From [Mycobacterium] manitobense (lineage in GTDB: Bacteria > Actinomycetota > Actinomycetes > Mycobacteriales > Mycobacteriaceae): a DNA stretch of 42,102 bases. Shown one piece after another: positions 14,617 to 24,039 of this stretch; within the stretch, counting starts at the first letter, position 1; each line of letters starts with the position of its first letter. The DNA lies in the NCBI RefSeq assembly GCF_025821665.1, contig NZ_JACKSJ010000273.1, positions 1 through 42,102 on the forward strand. The letters are read 5' to 3'. The notes beneath the pieces are model-generated. The model ran no database searches. It was not told the origin of the DNA and was given only the letters and a program-made list of their open reading frames with translations. Both the position numbers and the translations under genes were made by a program.

Positions 14617-17600
14617 GTGGCTGTCCAGACCGATCCGCTCGCCCGCTTCAGTGCGCTGACGCGGGAGTGGTTCACGGGCACCTTCCCGGCGCCCACCGAC
14701 GCGCAGACCCAGGCCTGGGAGGCCATCGCCGACGGGCACAACACGCTGGTCATCGCACCCACCGGCTCCGGCAAGACGCTTGCGGCGTTCCTGTGGGCCA
14801 TCGACCGGCTCGCCGAGGCCGAACCCCGCCCGGCGACGGCGGGCACCCGGGTGCTCTACGTCTCGCCGCTCAAGGCGCTGGCCGTCGACGTCGAGCGCAA
14901 CCTGCGCACCCCGCTGACCGGCATTGCCCGCATCGCCGAGCGGCACGGCATGCCCGCGCCCGACATCAGCGTCGGCGTGCGCTCCGGTGACACCACACCC
15001 GCGCAGCGCCGGGAACTGATCACCCGCCCGCCCGACATCCTCATCACCACTCCCGAGTCGCTGTTCCTGATGCTCACCTCCGCCGCCCGCGACACGCTGG
15101 CCGAGGTGCAGACGGTGATCGTCGACGAAGTGCACGCCGTGGCGGCCACCAAGCGCGGCGCCCACCTCGCGGTGTCCCTGGAGCGGCTCGACCAGCTGTT
15201 GGACCGTCCCGCGCAGCGGATCGGGCTGTCGGCGACCGTGCGGCCGCCCGAGGAGGTCGCCCGGTTCCTGTCCGGCCAGGCCCCGGCCACCGTCGTCGCG
15301 CCGCCCGCGACCAAGACGTTCGACCTGGCGGTGCAGGTCCCGGTGCCGGACATGGCCGACCTCGAGAACAACACGATCTGGCCCGACGTCGAGGAGCAGA
15401 TCGTCGACCTGATCGAGGCGCACCGCTCGTCGATCGTGTTCGCCAACTCGCGCCGCCTCGCCGAACGGCTGACGTCGCGGCTCAACGAGATCCACGCCGA
15501 GCGCGCCGGCGTCGACCTTGGCAACGAGCCCAACGGGAAGGTCGGTGGCGGCGCACCCGCGCAGGTGATGGCCAGCGGGGTGTCGATGGGCGCGGACCTG
15601 CTGCTCGCCAAGGCCCACCACGGCTCGGTGAGCAAGGAACAGCGCGCGATCGTCGAGGACGACCTCAAGAGCGGGCGGCTCAAGGCCGTCGTCGCGACCT
15701 CCAGCCTCGAACTGGGCATCGACATGGGCTCGGTCGACCTGGTGATCCAGGTGGAGTCGCCGCCGTCGGTGGCCAGCGGGCTGCAGCGCATCGGGCGCGC
15801 CGGCCACCAGGTCGGGGAAATCTCGCAGGGGGTGCTGTTCCCCAAGCACCGCACCGACCTCATCGGCTGCGCGGTGACCGTGCAGCGGATGCTGGCCGGC
15901 GCGATCGAGACCATGCGGGTGCCGGCGAACCCGCTCGACGTGCTGGCCCAGCAGACGGTGGCGGCCGCCGCGCTCGAGCCGCTCGACGCCGACCGCTGGT
16001 TCGAGGCCGTCCGGCGCAGCGCACCGTTCGCGACGCTGCCGCGTAGCGCGTTCGAGGCCACGCTCGACCTGTTGTCGGGCAAGTACCCGTCGACCGAATT
16101 CGCCGAGCTGCGGCCGCGGCTGGTCTACGACCGTGACACCGGCACGCTGACCGCACGGCCCGGCGCGCAACGACTGGCCGTCACCTCCGGCGGCGCCATC
16201 CCCGACCGCGGTCTGTTCACCGTCTACCTCGCCACCGACTCCGAAAAACCTTCGCGCGTCGGCGAACTCGACGAGGAGATGGTCTACGAGTCGCGGCCCG
16301 GCGACGTCATATCGCTCGGGGCCACGAGCTGGCGGATCACCGAGATCACCCACGACCGCGTGCTGGTCGTCCCGGCGCCCGGACAGCCGGCGCGGCTGCC
16401 GTTCTGGCGCGGCGACGGCGTGGGCCGGCCGGCCGAGCTCGGCGCCGCCGTCGGTGCGTTCACCGGCGAACTGGCCGGGCTGGCCGCCGACGAGTACGTA
16501 AAGCGATGCCAGGCAATGGGTTTCAACGACTACGCCACCGACAACCTGCGGCGGTTGCTCGACGACCAGCGCGAGGCCACCGGTGTGGTGCCCACCGACA
16601 CCACGTTCGTGGTGGAGCGGTTCCGCGACGAACTCGGCGACTGGCGGGTGATCCTGCACTCCCCCTACGGGCTGCGCGTGCACGGCCCGCTCGCGCTGGC
16701 GGTCGGGCGACGGCTGCGCGAGCGCTACGGCATCGACGAGAAACCCACCGCCTCCGACGACGGCATCATCGTGCGGCTCCCAGACACCGATGTCACCTCT
16801 GGGGAGGCGATCTCGTTCGCCGACCTGTTCGTCTTCGACGCCGACGAGATCGAGCCGATCGTCACCGCCGAGGTGGGCGGCTCGGCGCTGTTCGCCTCGC
16901 GCTTCCGCGAATGCGCGGCCCGCGCTCTGCTGCTCCCGCGCCGCCACCCGGGAAAGCGGTCGCCGCTGTGGCATCAGCGCCAGCGCGCGGCGCAGCTGCT
17001 CGACGTCGCCCGCAAGTACCCCGACTTCCCGATCGTGCTCGAGGCGGTGCGCGAGGTCCTGCAGGACGTGTACGACGTGCCCGCCCTGACCGAGCTGATG
17101 CACCGGGTGGCTCAGCGCCGGCTGCGGATCGTCGAGGTCGAGACGGCCACGCCGTCGCCGTTCGCGGCGTCGCTGTTGTTCGGTTACGTCGGCGCGTTCA
17201 TGTACGAGGGCGACAGTCCGCTGGCCGAGCGGCGCGCCGCCGCACTGTCATTGGACAGTGTTCTGCTGGCCGAACTGCTCGGCCGGGTTGAACTGCGCGA
17301 GCTGCTCGACGCCGATGTCATCGCCGCCACCATCCGCCAGCTGCAGCACCTCGCCGAGGACCGGCGCGCCCGCGACGCCGAAGGGGTGGCCGACCTGCTG
17401 CGGCTGCTCGGACCACTGACCGAGGCCGAGGTCGCCGAGCGCGCGACCACCGACGACGTCGCCGGCTGGCTCGACGGCCTGCTGGCGGCCAAGCGCGCTC
17501 TGCGGGTGAATTTCGCCGACCGCACGTGGTGGGTCACCGTCGAGGACATCGGCCTGCTGCGCGACGGGATCGGCGTGGCGGTGCCCGTCGGAGTGCCCGC

Positions 17601-19194
17601 GACGTTCCTGGCCAATGTGACCGACCCGCTCGGCGAGCTGCTCGGCCGCTACGCCCGCACCAATGGGCCCTTCAACACCGGTGAGGCCGCCGCACGGTTC
17701 GGCCTCGGGGTCCGGGTCGCCGCCGACGTGCTGGGCCGGATGGCGGTCGACGGAAAGCTGGTGCGCGGCGAGTTCACCGACGTGGCGTCACCCGGCGCGG
17801 TCGGCGGCGAACAGTGGTGTGACGCCGACGTTCTGAAGATCCTGCGACGCCGCTCGCTGGCCGCGCTGCGGGCGCAGGTCGAGCCGGTCAGCACCGCCGC
17901 TTATGCCCGCTTCCTGCCGGCGTGGCAACAGGTCGGGTCGGCACACAGTTCGGGAATCGACGGCCTGGCGACCGTGATCGACCAGCTCGCCGGGGCGCCG
18001 ATACCGGCGTCGGCCATCGAGCCGCTGGTGTTCGCCCAGCGGGTGCGTGACTACCAGCCGGCCATGCTCGACGAGCTGCTCGCCTCAGGCGAGGTGACCT
18101 GGTCGGGGGTGGGCCCGATCGGCAGCGGCGACGGCTGGATCGCGTTCCACCCGGCCGACTCGGCGCCGCTCACGCTCACCGCGCCGATGGAGATCGAGTT
18201 CACCGACACCCACCGGGCGATCATGGAGACCCTTGGGGTGGGCGGCGCGTATTTCTTCCGCCAGCTCACCGGCGATGACGGCGACTCGGTGAAACAGGCG
18301 CTGTGGGAACTGATCTGGTCCGGCTGGGTCACCGGTGACACATTCGCGCCGGTGCGCGCGAAGCTGACCGGCCCCAGGCGGTCGGGCGGTCGGCGGGCGG
18401 GCGCCCCGGCGCATCGGCAGCGGCAGCGGGCGCCTCGGTTGAGTCGCTACAGCGTCGCGCATGCGCAGGTCCGCACGTCGGACCCGACGGTGGCCGGGCG
18501 GTGGTCGGCGCTGCCTGCCGCCGAACCGGACTCCACAATGCGCGCGCATCTGCTCGCCGACGTGCTGCTGAGCCGGCACGGGGTGCTGACCAAGGGCGCG
18601 GCCGCCGCGGAGGGTGTGCCCGGCGGGTTCGCGATGCTCTATAAGGTGCTGACCGCGTTCGAGGACGCCGGCCGTTGCCAGCGCGGCTATTTCGTGGAGT
18701 CGCTCGGTGGCGCGCAGTTCGCGGTGGCGTCCACCGTCGACCGGCTTCGGACCTATCTCGACGGCGTGGACAAGGAGCGGCCTGAGTACCACGCGGTGGT
18801 GCTCGCCGCGGCCGATCCGGCCAACCCGTACGGCGCGGCGCTGCCGTGGCCCACCCGCAGGTCGGCCGACGGGGACGGACGGGAAGACGCCGCGCACCGG
18901 CCGGGCCGCAAGGCCGGCGCGCTCGTCGCCCTGGTGGACGGGCAGCTGACGTGGTTCCTCGAGCGCGGCGGCCGGTCGCTGCTCAGCTTCACCCAGGACG
19001 CCGAGGCCCACCACGCGGCGGGCGCCGCGCTGGCTGAACTGGTCGCCGCGGGCCGGGTGCCGTCGCTACTCGTCGAGAAGGTTGACGGCGCTGCCGTTCT
19101 CGATCCGGGTGCCGGTGGTCAGCACGCGGCGGTGCAGCAGGCGCTGACCGATGCCGGGTTCAGCCGCACGCCGCGCGGCCTGCGGTTGCGCTAG
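14617..19194 (+). CDS. lhr: Lhr superfamily 2 helicase
   Basis: A 1,525-residue 3'-to-5' DNA translocase/helicase that unwinds RNA:DNA hybrids and duplexes and is linked to DNA repair in mycobacteria. Visible: ATP-binding motif TGSGKT (residues 49-54), DEVH box (170-173), motif III SAT (LSATVRP), and motif VI QRIGRAGHQ. RecA-like lobes fill about residues 1-460, then a winged helix and the Lhr-core beta-barrel to about 850. The long C-terminal domain (860-1525) is characteristic of Lhr-Large proteins. A basic, proline-rich insert (near 18373-18450) may be a flexible linker. The start at GTG 14617 gives AVQTDPLARFSALTREWF, matching the family N-terminus. nei, another repair gene, follows in the same order as Rv3296-Rv3297, but here a convergent PE-PPE-type gene intervenes. 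Confidence 0.95.
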   Translation: MAVQTDPLARFSALTREWFTGTFPAPTDAQTQAWEAIADGHNTLVIAPTGSGKTLAAFLWAIDRLAEAEPRPATAGTRVLYVSPLKALAVDVERNLRTPLTGIARIAERHGMPAPDISVGVRSGDTTPAQRRELITRPPDILITTPESLFLMLTSAARDTLAEVQTVIVDEVHAVAATKRGAHLAVSLERLDQLLDRPAQRIGLSATVRPPEEVARFLSGQAPATVVAPPATKTFDLAVQVPVPDMADLENNTIWPDVEEQIVDLIEAHRSSIVFANSRRLAERLTSRLNEIHAERAGVDLGNEPNGKVGGGAPAQVMASGVSMGADLLLAKAHHGSVSKEQRAIVEDDLKSGRLKAVVATSSLELGIDMGSVDLVIQVESPPSVASGLQRIGRAGHQVGEISQGVLFPKHRTDLIGCAVTVQRMLAGAIETMRVPANPLDVLAQQTVAAAALEPLDADRWFEAVRRSAPFATLPRSAFEATLDLLSGKYPSTEFAELRPRLVYDRDTGTLTARPGAQRLAVTSGGAIPDRGLFTVYLATDSEKPSRVGELDEEMVYESRPGDVISLGATSWRITEITHDRVLVVPAPGQPARLPFWRGDGVGRPAELGAAVGAFTGELAGLAADEYVKRCQAMGFNDYATDNLRRLLDDQREATGVVPTDTTFVVERFRDELGDWRVILHSPYGLRVHGPLALAVGRRLRERYGIDEKPTASDDGIIVRLPDTDVTSGEAISFADLFVFDADEIEPIVTAEVGGSALFASRFRECAARALLLPRRHPGKRSPLWHQRQRAAQLLDVARKYPDFPIVLEAVREVLQDVYDVPALTELMHRVAQRRLRIVEVETATPSPFAASLLFGYVGAFMYEGDSPLAERRAAALSLDSVLLAELLGRVELRELLDADVIAATIRQLQHLAEDRRARDAEGVADLLRLLGPLTEAEVAERATTDDVAGWLDGLLAAKRALRVNFADRTWWVTVEDIGLLRDGIGVAVPVGVPATFLANVTDPLGELLGRYARTNGPFNTGEAAARFGLGVRVAADVLGRMAVDGKLVRGEFTDVASPGAVGGEQWCDADVLKILRRRSLAALRAQVEPVSTAAYARFLPAWQQVGSAHSSGIDGLATVIDQLAGAPIPASAIEPLVFAQRVRDYQPAMLDELLASGEVTWSGVGPIGSGDGWIAFHPADSAPLTLTAPMEIEFTDTHRAIMETLGVGGAYFFRQLTGDDGDSVKQALWELIWSGWVTGDTFAPVRAKLTGPRRSGGRRAGAPAHRQRQRAPRLSRYSVAHAQVRTSDPTVAGRWSALPAAEPDSTMRAHLLADVLLSRHGVLTKGAAAAEGVPGGFAMLYKVLTAFEDAGRCQRGYFVESLGGAQFAVASTVDRLRTYLDGVDKERPEYHAVVLAAADPANPYGAALPWPTRRSADGDGREDAAHRPGRKAGALVALVDGQLTWFLERGGRSLLSFTQDAEAHHAAGAALAELVAAGRVPSLLVEKVDGAAVLDPGAGGQHAAVQQALTDAGFSRTPRGLRLR

Positions 19195-19199
19195 TTACC

Positions 19200-20684
19200 T
19201 CAGGACGCCGGAGCAGACGAGCGATCGGTGCCGCTGCCGGCATCCGACCGCTCTGGGCCCTCGGAGTCGGCATCATCCTGCGACTGCGCGCCGCGGGTGT
19301 CCGACTTCGTGCGGGTGAGGGACTCGACGGCCTTCCGCACCGAGCCGTGCACCGAACGGATCCCATCGCCGGGCTTGTATCCCCCGGACGTCGACTTCTC
19401 GGTCGACTCGGTCTTCGCTGCCGGCTTGACGCGGTTGATGCGCCACGATTTCTTCGGCGGCGCCGGCTCGACGGCTGTCTTCGCGCCGAGGTCGGAGCCG
19501 GCCGCAGTGGTAGCGGGCGCTGGCGGCGTGTTGGCGGTCGTTCGCGCGTTGTCGCCGTCCTGCAACGTCGCCGCGGGCGATCCCAGAGAGCCCAGCGCCT
19601 GGACGGTCTGAACGGCGCCGGCGGCGACCGACTGCGCGTCGTCGGCCCACTGGTCCGGGCCCGGCAACAGTTTGAAGGGCACGGGCTCGCTGGGGAACTC
19701 GTCACCGGGTCCGGGACGGTCGTAGGCGGTTTCGATGACCGCCCGAAGGAAGGGGTCCAGCGCCTTGATGACCTCGTCCGGCACGCCGATCGACTTCAGC
19801 GGCATGGTGAGCGGCAGGTCGCCGGGCTTGTTCTCGATCAAGATGTCGGTGACGTTGCCGTATTCAGTGACGATTGCGCCGTTGGCCGGCAGCTCGTCAG
19901 TCGCTGTCACATCCTGGTAGTAGCCGCTGTGCAGGTAGACGTAGCCCAGGATCGCGTTCGCATCGGCGACCGGGTTGAGGAAGTACACAGGAGCGTCGGC
20001 CACCCCGTCGTACTGCTTGGTGACCTGGATGATCTTCGTCTCGCCGGACGTCGTGCCTTCACCGAAGGTCGCGCCGACGAGGGGCAGCGTGAATGCGGGG
20101 AACCGGGTCAGCAGACCGCCGTCGTTGCGCCGCGGGTTGGCGGCGAGGATCACGACGACGTTGCTCGGGGTGTAGCCGGATTCCTCGTCTGCTTCGAGGT
20201 CCTTGATGGCCCGCACCACGGCGCTGGCGCCCTGCGAGTAGCCGACGACGTAGAGGGTTTCGGTGCTCTCGTCAGCGAGGATCTCGGTCTTGAGCTTGTC
20301 GACGGCTTCCTGCTCCGACTCGTCGAACGTCGGTGCGCCGAGGCCATGGCTCAGGATGCTCACAATCCCCAAAGAGCCGGGGTAGTCGACGAACTTGTTG
20401 TTCGGGAAATTGTCGTAACGACCGTCGAAGCTCTTCGTCATCCGTCCCGTGTTGGAACCAAGGGGATTCGAACCGGGGGGATCATCCCTGTCCGTCAGGA
20501 ACGGCGACACCGTGCCGTCGACGAATATGGTCGTCGTAGCGGCGGCCAATCCCACCTCGGCGATGGTCGGGTTCGTCGCGCACACGGCGGCCAGCGCTCC
20601 GGCCACCGGAAGCGCCAGACCCGTCGTGACCACCGGCGCCAGCTTCATCCGACGCGCATGCTTGCGATGTTTGCCCACTGCCAT
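19200..20684 (-). CDS. secreted PE-PPE-domain serine hydrolase
   Basis: A 494-residue protein. A basic start and hydrophobic segment (MKLAPVVTTGLALPVAGALA, residues 13-32) look like a signal peptide or anchor. Residues about 50-300 form the alpha/beta-hydrolase fold called the PE-PPE domain, with nucleophile Ser150 in GYSQG. Relatives act as esterases of the cutinase-like group. The last ~170 residues are low-complexity (Thr/Ala/Pro, then Lys/Ser and acidic), probably disordered and at the cell surface. There is no PE or PPE N-terminal domain, so export is by signal peptide rather than by the usual PE/PPE route (inference). Its stop lies 5 bp from the lhr stop (convergent). A TACACT -10-like hexamer at 20733-20738 suggests a short leader; the start at 20684 precedes the basic n-region. 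Confidence 0.87.
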   Translation of the reverse strand: MAVGKHRKHARRMKLAPVVTTGLALPVAGALAAVCATNPTIAEVGLAAATTTIFVDGTVSPFLTDRDDPPGSNPLGSNTGRMTKSFDGRYDNFPNNKFVDYPGSLGIVSILSHGLGAPTFDESEQEAVDKLKTEILADESTETLYVVGYSQGASAVVRAIKDLEADEESGYTPSNVVVILAANPRRNDGGLLTRFPAFTLPLVGATFGEGTTSGETKIIQVTKQYDGVADAPVYFLNPVADANAILGYVYLHSGYYQDVTATDELPANGAIVTEYGNVTDILIENKPGDLPLTMPLKSIGVPDEVIKALDPFLRAVIETAYDRPGPGDEFPSEPVPFKLLPGPDQWADDAQSVAAGAVQTVQALGSLGSPAATLQDGDNARTTANTPPAPATTAAGSDLGAKTAVEPAPPKKSWRINRVKPAAKTESTEKSTSGGYKPGDGIRSVHGSVRKAVESLTRTKSDTRGAQSQDDADSEGPERSDAGSGTDRSSAPAS

Positions 20685-20907
20685 CCCCACCAGGTTCCCG
20701 ACCCCACCTGGCGATCGCGCAGGTCCGCGCTGAGTGTAGCGGTGCCTGCAGGCAGAACGCAGTCCGGCGCGGCTATCCGTCACAAACGGTCACCGCCCGT
20801 CATCTCGTCCATTGAAACTTCAACGAAAGTTTGCGGAACGTCGAGCGCATGGGGCGGCCGGTAGGTTTCGACATATCCGTCCACCGTTACCGAGGAGCAG
20901 CGCAGCG

Positions 20908-21681
20908 ATGCCCGAGGGCGACACCGTCTACCGCACCGCCACCGCCCTGCGCGAGGGGCTGGTCGGCAAGACCGTGACGCGTTGCGACGTCCGGGTGCCG
21001 CGGTACGCCGCGGTGGACCTCACCGGCGACGTCGTCGACGAGGTGCTCACCCGGGGCAAGCACCTGTTCATCCGCATCGGCGCGGCGAGCATCCACTCGC
21101 ACCTGAAGATGGACGGCAGCTGGAAGGTCAATCCGGTCTCCCGGCCCAGCCGCGCCGGCCACCGCATCCGGATCATCCTGGAGGCCGGCGAGGGCGCAAA
21201 CGCCGTGCAGGCCGCCGGCATCGACCTGGGCGTCCTCGAGGTGCTCGAACGGGCGCACGACGTCGATGCCGTCGCACACCTCGGGCCGGACCTGCTGGGT
21301 GTGGACTGGGAGCCGCGGACCGCGGCGGCGAATCTGGCCGCCGACCCCGATCGTGCGCTGTCTGAGGCGCTGCTGGACCAGCGGGTGATGGCCGGCGTCG
21401 GAAATGTCTACGCCAACGAGATCTGTTTCGTCTTCGGGCATCTGCCCACCACACCCGTCGGCGAGATCAAGGATCCACTCCGGGTGGTGCAGAGGTCACG
21501 GGACATGTTGTGGCTCAACCGGGATCGATGGAATCGCACCACCACCGGCGACACCAGGCCCGGCCGCGACGTCTGGGTGTACGGCAGGGCCGGAAAGCCG
21601 TGTCGCCGCTGCGGCACACCCATCAGGCGTGACGACAGCGGCGACCGGATCAGTTACTGGTGCCCGAACTGTCAGCGTTGA
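20908..21681 (+). CDS. nei: endonuclease VIII-type DNA glycosylase/AP lyase
   Basis: A 257-residue Fpg/Nei enzyme that removes oxidised pyrimidines and nicks the resulting abasic site. After Met removal the N-terminal Pro (MPEGDTVYR) is the catalytic Schiff-base residue and the following Glu the acid. The H2TH region includes LLDQRVMAGVGNVYANE. The C-terminal zinc finger uses Cys232, Cys235, Cys252 and Cys255. It is the counterpart of M. tuberculosis nei (Rv3297), and MPEGDT rather than MPELPEV distinguishes it from Fpg/MutM. ATG 20908 follows GAGGAG. The 223-bp spacer to the divergent PE-PPE gene holds a TTGAA-AC-TTCAA palindrome (20812-20823) of unknown role. Confidence 0.94.
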   Translation: MPEGDTVYRTATALREGLVGKTVTRCDVRVPRYAAVDLTGDVVDEVLTRGKHLFIRIGAASIHSHLKMDGSWKVNPVSRPSRAGHRIRIILEAGEGANAVQAAGIDLGVLEVLERAHDVDAVAHLGPDLLGVDWEPRTAAANLAADPDRALSEALLDQRVMAGVGNVYANEICFVFGHLPTTPVGEIKDPLRVVQRSRDMLWLNRDRWNRTTTGDTRPGRDVWVYGRAGKPCRRCGTPIRRDDSGDRISYWCPNCQR

Positions 21682-21691
21682 CTCAGCACCG

Positions 21692-21748
21692 CGAGACTAC
21701 GGTTGTTGACGGAAATCGCGGGGAAATGCGTCAACAACCGTAGTCTCG
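21692..21748. repeat. inverted repeat D, 20-bp perfect arms between convergent genes
   Basis: Arms CGAGACTACGGTTGTTGACG (21692-21711) and its exact reverse complement (21729-21748) enclose a 17-nt loop. Pairing extends outward with one bulge. The left side begins 11 bp after the nei stop and the right side ends 5 bp before the desaturase stop, so it fills the spacer. It probably acts as a two-way terminator for nei and the desaturase operon, though no T-run is present. The arm ends (GAGA...TTGACG) match those of repeat C. Confidence 0.85.
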
Positions 21749-21752
21749 GCGG

Positions 21753-22898
21753 TCATTTCGGGAGGGCCAGCCGGACGATCTTGCGCACCACGGTCGCGAA
21801 CTGGCGCGGCAGCGGGCCGCTGTTGTACGGAACGCCGTAGCGGCGGCAGATGTCCTGCACCTGTGTCGAGATCTCGGCGTGCCGGAAAGCCGGGATGTCG
21901 GGGAACAGGTGGTGCTCGATCTGGAACGACAAGTTGCCGCTCAGCAGGTGGAACAGCTTGCCGCCGGTGAGGTTCGCCGAGCCGAGGACCTGGCGGAAGT
22001 ACCACTGGCCGCGGGTCTCGGCCTTGGTCTCCTCGATGCTGAACTCCTGCACGTCCTCCGGGAAGTGGCCGCAGAAGATGATCATGTACGACCACACGTT
22101 GCGCATCAGGTTGGCGGTCAGGTTTCCGGTGAACACCCACGGCGCGAACGGGCCGGCCAGCAACGGGAACGCCACGTAGTCCTTCATGGTCTGCCGCTTG
22201 GTCTTCGCCCAGATACCCTTCAGCACCTCACGCTTGTCGGCGATCGAGATCTCACCGGACGTGATGCGCTCTGTCTCCATCTCGTGCAGGGCGACGCCGT
22301 ACTGGAACAGCACCATCAGCAGGAACGCGTACACCGGGTTGCCCAGGAAGTACGGCTTCCACCGCTGGTCCTCGCTCATCCGCAGGATGCCGTAACCGAT
22401 GTCGCGGTCCATGCCGACGATGTTGGTGTAGGTGTGGTGCATGTAGTTGTGCGAGTGCCGCCACTGGTCGGCCGGGCAGGCGGTGTCCCACTCGAACTTC
22501 TTGCCCGACAACGCCGGATCGCCGGTCCAGTCGTACTGGCCGTGCATGATGTTGTGGCCGATCTCCATGTTGTCGATGATCTTCGACAACCCGAGCATCG
22601 CGGTGCCGGCCAGCCAGAACGGCGGGAAGATTCCACCGAACAGCAGTGCCCGGCCGCCGACCTCGAGGGTGCGCTGCGCCTTGATGACGCGCCGGATGTA
22701 GGTGGTGTCGCGCTCGCCGAGGTCGGCGATCACGCGCTCGCGCAGCGCATCCAGTTCGCGGCCGAAGGCCTCGGTCTGTTCGGGTGTCAGCCGGATGGTG
22801 CGGCCGGCGACGGTCTTCTCCAGGGTCCTCTGCGCGGGATTCGCGGCGGGGACGTCGGTTTCGGGTGTGGTGATCTCGGGAGTGGTCGTGATGGTCAT
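21753..22898 (-). CDS. membrane fatty-acyl desaturase (DesA3-like)
   Basis: A 381-residue integral-membrane di-iron desaturase that introduces a double bond into acyl-CoA chains, such as stearoyl-CoA to oleoyl-CoA. The three histidine boxes are visible: HNIMH (115-119), HSHNYMHH (148-155), and QIEHH (326-330). Hydrophobic segments lie at about 85-110 and 185-275. A strong AAAGGAG ribosome site precedes ATG 22898. The ferredoxin reductase gene ends 15 bp upstream on the same strand, so the pair forms an operon, as for DesA3 with its oxidoreductase in M. tuberculosis. Regulation is probably by the divergent DesT/FabR-like TetR. Whether it is the DesA3 orthologue or a paralogue cannot be decided from the sequence alone. 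Confidence 0.92.
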   Translation of the reverse strand: MTITTTPEITTPETDVPAANPAQRTLEKTVAGRTIRLTPEQTEAFGRELDALRERVIADLGERDTTYIRRVIKAQRTLEVGGRALLFGGIFPPFWLAGTAMLGLSKIIDNMEIGHNIMHGQYDWTGDPALSGKKFEWDTACPADQWRHSHNYMHHTYTNIVGMDRDIGYGILRMSEDQRWKPYFLGNPVYAFLLMVLFQYGVALHEMETERITSGEISIADKREVLKGIWAKTKRQTMKDYVAFPLLAGPFAPWVFTGNLTANLMRNVWSYMIIFCGHFPEDVQEFSIEETKAETRGQWYFRQVLGSANLTGGKLFHLLSGNLSFQIEHHLFPDIPAFRHAEISTQVQDICRRYGVPYNSGPLPRQFATVVRKIVRLALPK

Positions 22899-22913
22899 GA
22901 CTTTTCTCCTTTC

Positions 22914-23978
22914 TTAGAGCGCGAGGTCGACGTCACCGACGGGGACGGACACGCAGATCTGCACGTCCTCCTCGTCGGTGCCCGACACCGCGCCGGTGAT
23001 CAGGTTCTTGACGGCGCCGCGGGTCTTGCGGCGGGTACAGCTGTGGCAGATGCCCATCCGGCATCCGCTCTCCGGGGTGAGACCGGCCGACTCGGCCTGT
23101 TCGAGCAGTGGCCGTCCGTCGTCGGTGACGTCGACTCCGCTGTCGGCGAACGCGACGCGCCCGCCGGTCGCCCCCGACAGGTCGAACACCGGCGGCACGA
23201 AGCTCTCCGACAGCGCCTGGGGGAAGTGCTCGCGCACCGCCGCGACGAGTGCCGGCGGCCCGCACACGTAGACCGCGTCAGGTTCGGGCATCGCGGCGGC
23301 GATGTGCTCGACGCCGAACCGGCCGGTGAGGTCACTGCCGGCGGTGTCGCGGGTGAAGCCGTGCAGCACGCGCACGCCGGACATGGCCCGGAGTTCGTCG
23401 CGGTAGCAGGCCTCAGCCGCGCTGCGGGCGTAGTGGACGAACGCGACCTTCCGGTCCGACCCCTCGGCCCGCATGGTGCGCAGCATCGACATCACGGGGG
23501 TGATGCCGCTGCCGCCGGAGACGAAGAGGACACGCCGCGGTCGCGCAACAGGCAGCGTGAAGTCGCCACCGACCGAGTCGAGACCGACGATCATGCCCGG
23601 GCGCGCGTGGTCGAACAGGTGTGTCGAGACCAGGCCGCCGTCGTGGCGGCCGATGGTCAGCTCGATGTGGCGGGCGCCCTCGGCGCTGGCCGGTGAGTAG
23701 CAGCGGGTGCGGCGGCGGCCGTCGATCTCGACCGACAGGTTGATGTGCTGCCCCGCCCGGAACCCCTGAAAGGCCAGGTTCGGCTCCAGGGTCAGGGTCA
23801 CGCTGCGCGGCGTCTGCCGCGCGACGGCGACCACCTTGGCCCGGGCGTCGCCCATGGTCCAGGTCGGTGCGACGAGTTCGGTGTACCGGTCGACGCCGTG
23901 CGGCCCCGTGAGCAGGTCGACCAGCGGCGAGGCGAGCACCCTGTCTCGAAAGCCCCGCGTCAAAGTTTGAGTGAACAT
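22914..23978 (-). CDS. ferredoxin-NAD(P) reductase fused to 2Fe-2S ferredoxin, desaturase electron donor
   Basis: A 354-residue three-part electron-transfer protein: an FAD-binding barrel (RCYSPAS, about residue 100), an NAD(P)-binding domain (SGGSGITPVMSMLRTM), and a C-terminal plant-type 2Fe-2S ferredoxin domain with ligands Cys306, Cys311, Cys314 and Cys342. It should pass electrons from NAD(P)H to the desaturase encoded 15 bp downstream. ATG 23978 is chosen over the in-frame start at 24014 because it gives the compact N-terminus MFTQTLTRGF and leaves room for a promoter; a TACCGT hexamer lies 19 nt before it. A DesT-like operator (23970-23987) overlaps the start codon, consistent with repression. 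Confidence 0.9.
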   Translation of the reverse strand: MFTQTLTRGFRDRVLASPLVDLLTGPHGVDRYTELVAPTWTMGDARAKVVAVARQTPRSVTLTLEPNLAFQGFRAGQHINLSVEIDGRRRTRCYSPASAEGARHIELTIGRHDGGLVSTHLFDHARPGMIVGLDSVGGDFTLPVARPRRVLFVSGGSGITPVMSMLRTMRAEGSDRKVAFVHYARSAAEACYRDELRAMSGVRVLHGFTRDTAGSDLTGRFGVEHIAAAMPEPDAVYVCGPPALVAAVREHFPQALSESFVPPVFDLSGATGGRVAFADSGVDVTDDGRPLLEQAESAGLTPESGCRMGICHSCTRRKTRGAVKNLITGAVSGTDEEDVQICVSVPVGDVDLAL

Positions 23979-23987
23979 GTGTACACC
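23970..23987. promoter_or_regulatory. DesT/FabR-like operator, desaturase side
   Basis: AGTGAACATGTGTACACC overlaps the start codon of the reductase gene. It shares AGTGAACA with the site at 24048-24065 and resembles, from memory, the Pseudomonas DesT site (AGTGAAC, 4 nt, GTT). Confidence 0.5.
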
Positions 23988-24039
23988 GTGCAGCAGTACG
24001 GTAGGGTTCGTCAATGATATGAGTGCAGATAGTGGTGGG

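Noticed and set aside
14509..17103. 864-residue minus-strand frame opposite lhr
   Set aside because: Antisense shadow of the helicase; low-complexity and no motif.
20812..20823. TTGAA-AC-TTCAA palindrome upstream of nei as an SOS or other known operator
   Set aside because: It is a perfect small palindrome but does not match the mycobacterial LexA box, and no regulator is adjacent.
20835..20867. Possible SigE/SigH-type promoter (GGAAC then GTT) upstream of nei
   Set aside because: The spacing between GGAAC and the only fitting GTT is about 25 bp, well over the usual 17-19.
21879..23696. 605-residue plus-strand frame opposite the desaturase operon
   Set aside because: Shadow; the minus strand encodes the histidine boxes and ferredoxin cysteines.
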